Source: Micrococcales bacterium
Lineage (GTDB): Bacteria > Actinomycetota > Actinomycetes > Actinomycetales > Dermatophilaceae
DNA: 9,086 nucleotides
Assembly: GCA_030537915.1 (NCBI GenBank)
Contig: JAUNUZ010000068.1
Location: 1 to 9,086 of the forward strand
Direction: 5' to 3'
Of this stretch, positions 7,000 to 9,086 are shown in pieces. How positions within the stretch are numbered: the stretch's first letter is position 1; the number at the start of each line of letters is the position of its first letter. The notes below the pieces were generated by a model. That model made no database searches and was not told where the DNA came from. It saw only the letters and a list, made by a program, of their open reading frames with translations. A program made the translations under genes and the position numbers.

Positions 7000-7034
7000 C
7001 GACTGGCGGCGACCCCCGGGTTGGTCGCCAGTCG
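7000..7034. terminator. Bidirectional hairpin between convergent genes
   Basis: CGACTGGCG at 7000-7008 pairs with CGCCAGTCG at 7026-7034. A further ACC/GGT pairing is possible inside after a three-base bulge, leaving a loop of about eight bases. It sits 40 bases after the DUF4191-type stop and 6 bases after the RDD stop read on the minus strand, as expected for a shared terminator of convergent units. No T-run is present on either side. Confidence 0.6.
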
Positions 7035-7040
7035 CATGTC

Positions 7041-7505
7041 CTAACGACTCCGGACGATGACGGTGTCGGCGAGGCGGTCGTGCAGGCCCCGGCCGTCGCG
7101 GTTCATGATGAGCGGCGGGATCCCCAGGCACAGAAGCGCGGACCGGACCAGGGCACGTCGCGGCCCCGCGTAGCCGGTCGGGCAGCGCTCGACGCGCAAC
7201 CCCAGGAGTCGCTGCCCGACGGTGTAGCCGCCGGTGCCGATCATGAGGGCGTTGAGCAGGAAGACGACGAGCAGCGGCTTGAACGAGCCCACTCCCCCGG
7301 CGCCTTGGGTGTAGCCGAGCAGCCCCATGGCGATTAGCTGGCTGAGCACGCCGTCGATGAGCAGGGCCACGACCCGACGGCCCATGGGCGCCAGGGCCCC
7401 CGGTCCGTTCTCAGGGAGGCCGAGATCGGCCCCGGGGTATGCCCCGGCGTCGGCCGGTCTCGCAGGGCCCTCCAGCCATGACCCGATGTCTTCGCGTTTG
7501 CCCAC
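7041..7505 (-). CDS. RDD-family integral membrane protein
   Basis: The 154-residue protein starts with a polar, Gly/Pro-rich cytoplasmic segment (1-40), followed by the RDD domain. The family pattern is visible: R44 and D51 in GRRVVALLIDGV opening the first membrane helix (about 44-64), a second helix near 73-93, the turn motif TVGQRLLGLRV, and the C-terminal segment RSALLCLGIPPLI then LHDRLADTVIV. RDD proteins are small polytopic membrane proteins, mostly of unknown function; some have been tied to ion or stress transport, and nothing here fixes a role. The GTG start at 7505-7503 has no Shine-Dalgarno but lies 7 bases after a -10-like element, so leaderless expression is likely. The gene is convergent with the DUF4191-type gene and divergent from glnA. 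The same arrangement occurs in mycobacteria (Rv2219A beside glnA1, from recall). Confidence 0.88.
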   Translation of the reverse strand: MGKREDIGSWLEGPARPADAGAYPGADLGLPENGPGALAPMGRRVVALLIDGVLSQLIAMGLLGYTQGAGGVGSFKPLLVVFLLNALMIGTGGYTVGQRLLGLRVERCPTGYAGPRRALVRSALLCLGIPPLIMNRDGRGLHDRLADTVIVRSR

Positions 7506-7512
7506 GTGTGCA

Positions 7513-7518
7513 AGCCTA
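7513..7518 (-). promoter_or_regulatory. Candidate -10 element giving a leaderless RDD transcript
   Basis: Read on the minus strand, TAGGCT (TAnnnT) is followed by seven bases, TGCACAC, and then the GTG start codon. A transcript starting 7 or so bases after the hexamer would begin at the start codon itself. No convincing -35 hexamer is visible. Confidence 0.5.
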
Positions 7519-7551
7519 CCCAGGGCGTTCTATGTGCTGCGCGGGCGGCTC

Positions 7552-7589
7552 GTAACACGCGGGAAACACGAGGGTCACCATCGAGAAAC
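7552..7589 (+). promoter_or_regulatory. GlnR double operator upstream of glnA
   Basis: Four pentamers occur with exact six-base spacers: GTAAC (7552-7556), GAAAC (7563-7567), GTCAC (7574-7578) and GAAAC (7585-7589). This reproduces the actinobacterial GlnR consensus GTnAC-n6-GAAAC-n6-GTnAC-n6-GAAAC in full, with no mismatch at the defined positions. GlnR is the global nitrogen regulator of Streptomyces and Mycobacterium and controls glnA there. The operator lies 73 bases before the glnA start codon. If the -10 at 7600 is right, its centre is near -41, a position suited to an activator touching the -35 region. That is inference from geometry. Confidence 0.88.
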
Positions 7590-7599
7590 GGCGTCTGAC

Positions 7600-7605
7600 T
7601 AACGT
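7600..7605 (+). promoter_or_regulatory. Candidate -10 element of glnA
   Basis: TAACGT fits TAnnnT and lies 10 bases after the GlnR operator, giving a predicted transcript start near 7612 and a leader of about 50 bases. The corresponding -35 window (near 7577-7582) does not resemble TTGACA, as would be expected if the promoter depends on an activator. Other -10 choices are possible. Confidence 0.35.
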
Positions 7606-7621
7606 CGAACTCAAGAAACCC

Positions 7622-7642
7622 GCAGCCCGGTCCACCGGCTGC
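7622..7642 (+). other. Predicted hairpin in the glnA leader
   Basis: GCAGCC (7622-7627) pairs with GGCTGC (7637-7642). After a single bulged C, GG pairs with CC around the loop TCCA. This makes an 8-bp stem ending 6 bases before the ribosome binding site. It could stabilise the 5' end or tune access to the ribosome site, or be chance in GC-rich DNA. It does not resemble the glnA riboswitch that I know of. Confidence 0.35.
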
Positions 7643-7648
7643 CCTGAC

Positions 7649-7654
7649 AGGAGG
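7649..7654 (+). promoter_or_regulatory. Ribosome binding site that sets the TTG start of glnA
   Basis: AGGAGG is a full consensus Shine-Dalgarno with 7 bases to TTG 7662. The GTG at 7657 is closer but in the wrong frame. No in-frame ATG or GTG exists between this site and TTG 7662, so the site decides the rare start codon. Confidence 0.8.
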
Positions 7655-7661
7655 CTGTGAG

Positions 7662-9086
7662 TTGTTCACTACGCCAGAGGAAGTACTTGAGTTCATCAAG
7701 GCTGAGGACGTCCAGTTCGTCGACATTCGCTTCTGTGACCTGCCCGGCGTCATGCAGCACTTCAACGTGCCGGCCAAATCGGTCGACCTCGACTTCTTCA
7801 CCGACGGCCAGGCCTTCGACGGTTCGTCGATCCGCGGCTTCCAAGCGATCCACGAGTCCGACATGAAGCTGATCCCGGACGTGGCGACGTCCTACCTCGA
7901 CCCGTTTCGGGTCGAGAAAACGCTGATCATCAACTTCTCGATCGTCGACCCGTTCACGGACGAGCCGTACAGCCGCGACCCGCGCAATATCGCGGCGAAG
8001 GCCGAGGCCTACCTGAAGTCCACGGGCATCGCCGACACCGCATTCTTCGGCGCCGAGGCGGAGTTCTACGTCTTCGACGACATCCGCTTCGAGACCAGCG
8101 CGCACTCGAGCTTCTACTACATCGACTCGATCGAAGCGGCGTGGAACACCGGCCGCGTCGAGGATGGCGGGAACAAAGGGTACAAGACCCGCTACAAGGG
8201 TGGCTACTTCCCCGTCCCCCCCGTGGACCACTTCGCGGACCTGCGCGACCGGATCTGTCTGGTCATGGACCAGGTCGGCCTGTTTGTCGAGCGCAGCCAT
8301 CACGAGGTGGGCACCGCGGGCCAGCAGGAGATAAACTACCGCTTCAACACGCTGCTGCAATCCGGCGACGACATGATGAAGTTCAAGTACGTCGTCAAGA
8401 ACGTCTCATGGGACGCGGGCAAGTCGGCCACCTTCATGCCCAAACCGCTCTTCGGGGACAATGGGTCTGGCATGCACACGCACCAGTCGCTGTGGAAGAA
8501 CGGCGAGCCGCTCTTCTACGACGAGCAGGGCTACGGCGGCCTCTCGGATCTCGCCCGCTGGTACATCGGTGGCCTCCTCAAGCACGCGCCCTCGCTGCTC
8601 GCGTTCACGAACCCGACGGTGAACTCCTATCACCGTCTCGTCCCGGGCTATGAGGCTCCGGTCAACCTCGTCTACTCGGCGCGGAACCGCTCCGCCTGCG
8701 TGCGTATCCCTCTGGCCGGCAAATCGCCCAAAGCCAAGCGCCTCGAGTTCCGCATCCCAGACCCGTCGGCCAACCCCTACCTGTCGTTCGCCGCGCAGCT
8801 GATGGCCGGGCTCGACGGGATCAAGAATCGTATCGAGCCCCCGGACCCGATCGATAAGGACCTCTACGAGCTTCCCCCGGAGGAGCACGCCGAGATCGAG
8901 CAGGTGCCCGGCACGCTCCCCGAGGTGCTCGCCGCGCTCGAGGCCGACTACGACTACCTGCTCGAGGGTGGCGTCTTCACCGAGGACCTCATCGAGACGT
9001 GGATCGAGTGGAAGCGCAAGAACGAGGTGGACCCGATCCGGTTCCGCCCGCACCCGCACGAGTTCGAGATGTACTACGACATCTGA
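7662..9086 (+). CDS. glnA: Glutamine synthetase type I (GSI-beta)
   Basis: The 474-residue enzyme makes glutamine from glutamate, ammonia and ATP as a cytoplasmic dodecamer; length is normal for the family. Visible elements are FDGSSIRGF (D53-S56), the metal-binding glutamates E132 and E134 in [12 protein letters not shown]215 and E223 in [15 protein letters not shown]272 in [12 protein letters not shown], and the segment NRSACVRIP. The adenylylation tyrosine Y402 in [11 protein letters not shown] is present, which marks the beta subtype controlled by GlnE. The start is TTG 7662, supported by AGGAGG 7 bases upstream and by the MFTTPEEV start resembling homologues; the next in-frame ATG would delete conserved N-terminal sequence. 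The gene ends at TGA on the last base of the window, so it is complete. A GlnR operator upstream predicts nitrogen-dependent transcription. The mycobacterial glnA1 homologue has the same flanking genes. Confidence 0.97.
   Translation: MFTTPEEVLEFIKAEDVQFVDIRFCDLPGVMQHFNVPAKSVDLDFFTDGQAFDGSSIRGFQAIHESDMKLIPDVATSYLDPFRVEKTLIINFSIVDPFTDEPYSRDPRNIAAKAEAYLKSTGIADTAFFGAEAEFYVFDDIRFETSAHSSFYYIDSIEAAWNTGRVEDGGNKGYKTRYKGGYFPVPPVDHFADLRDRICLVMDQVGLFVERSHHEVGTAGQQEINYRFNTLLQSGDDMMKFKYVVKNVSWDAGKSATFMPKPLFGDNGSGMHTHQSLWKNGEPLFYDEQGYGGLSDLARWYIGGLLKHAPSLLAFTNPTVNSYHRLVPGYEAPVNLVYSARNRSACVRIPLAGKSPKAKRLEFRIPDPSANPYLSFAAQLMAGLDGIKNRIEPPDPIDKDLYELPPEEHAEIEQVPGTLPEVLAALEADYDYLLEGGVFTEDLIETWIEWKRKNEVDPIRFRPHPHEFEMYYDI

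Noticed and set aside
7560..7661. Glutamine riboswitch (glnA RNA motif) in the glnA leader
   Set aside because: The leader is short and holds only a single bulged stem. The multi-stem junction of the cyanobacterial glutamine-sensing RNA is not visible, and a GlnR operator already explains nitrogen control.
8406..9059. 217-codon minus-strand frame opposite glnA
   Set aside because: It is an antisense shadow of a highly conserved enzyme, with no start context or motif.
1..9086. Mobile element, CRISPR array, tRNA or defence/biosynthetic system
   Set aside because: No transposase or integrase motifs, no regularly spaced repeats beyond the two-copy palindrome, no tRNA-like cloverleaf that I could see, and gene order matches conserved core-genome synteny.

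Overview
The window is high-GC, densely coded DNA of actinobacterial (Actinomycetota) type. It holds a block of central-metabolism genes and no sign of mobile DNA, CRISPR, tRNA or rRNA. The order E2 acyltransferase - lipB - lipA - small membrane protein (DUF4191-like) - RDD protein - glnA closely parallels the Mycobacterium tuberculosis region dlaT to glnA1 (Rv2215-Rv2220, recalled from memory). Protein character and a GlnR-type operator before glnA argue against Corynebacterium, which uses AmtR. A Micrococcales-like actinobacterium is my best inference, but genus cannot be fixed from this sequence.

Layout. 1-902 (+): C-terminal part of an extracytoplasmic SGNH hydrolase/acyltransferase cut by the window edge. 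903-1082: intergenic. 1083-2489 (+): dihydrolipoyl dehydrogenase (E3). 2552-4300 (+): dihydrolipoamide acyltransferase (E2) with two lipoyl domains, followed by a strong hairpin terminator at 4342-4377. 4409-5107 (+): lipB, apparently on a leaderless transcript. 5155-6177 (+): lipA. 6195-6959 (+): two-pass membrane protein of the DUF4191 type. 6960-7040: convergent gap with repeated palindromes and a bidirectional hairpin. 7041-7505 (-): RDD membrane protein, also apparently leaderless. 7506-7661: divergent control region with a full GlnR double operator. 7662-9086 (+): glutamine synthetase type I, starting at TTG and ending exactly at the window end.

How the genes work together. LipB transfers octanoyl groups from acyl carrier protein onto the lipoyl-domain lysines of E2 (K43 and K175 here) and LipA inserts two sulfurs to make lipoyl groups. 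E2 uses these as swinging arms in the pyruvate and/or 2-oxoglutarate dehydrogenase complex, and E3 reoxidises them. The first part of the window is therefore a lipoate assembly and use cluster, lacking only E1. glnA, controlled separately by nitrogen status, draws on glutamate derived from the same 2-oxoglutarate node.

I found no convincing novel multi-gene system. The points most worth a second look are regulatory: the near-ideal GlnR operator, two leaderless start signatures, a duplicated 17-bp palindrome overlapping the stop codon of the DUF4191 gene, and the TTG start plus leader hairpin of glnA.
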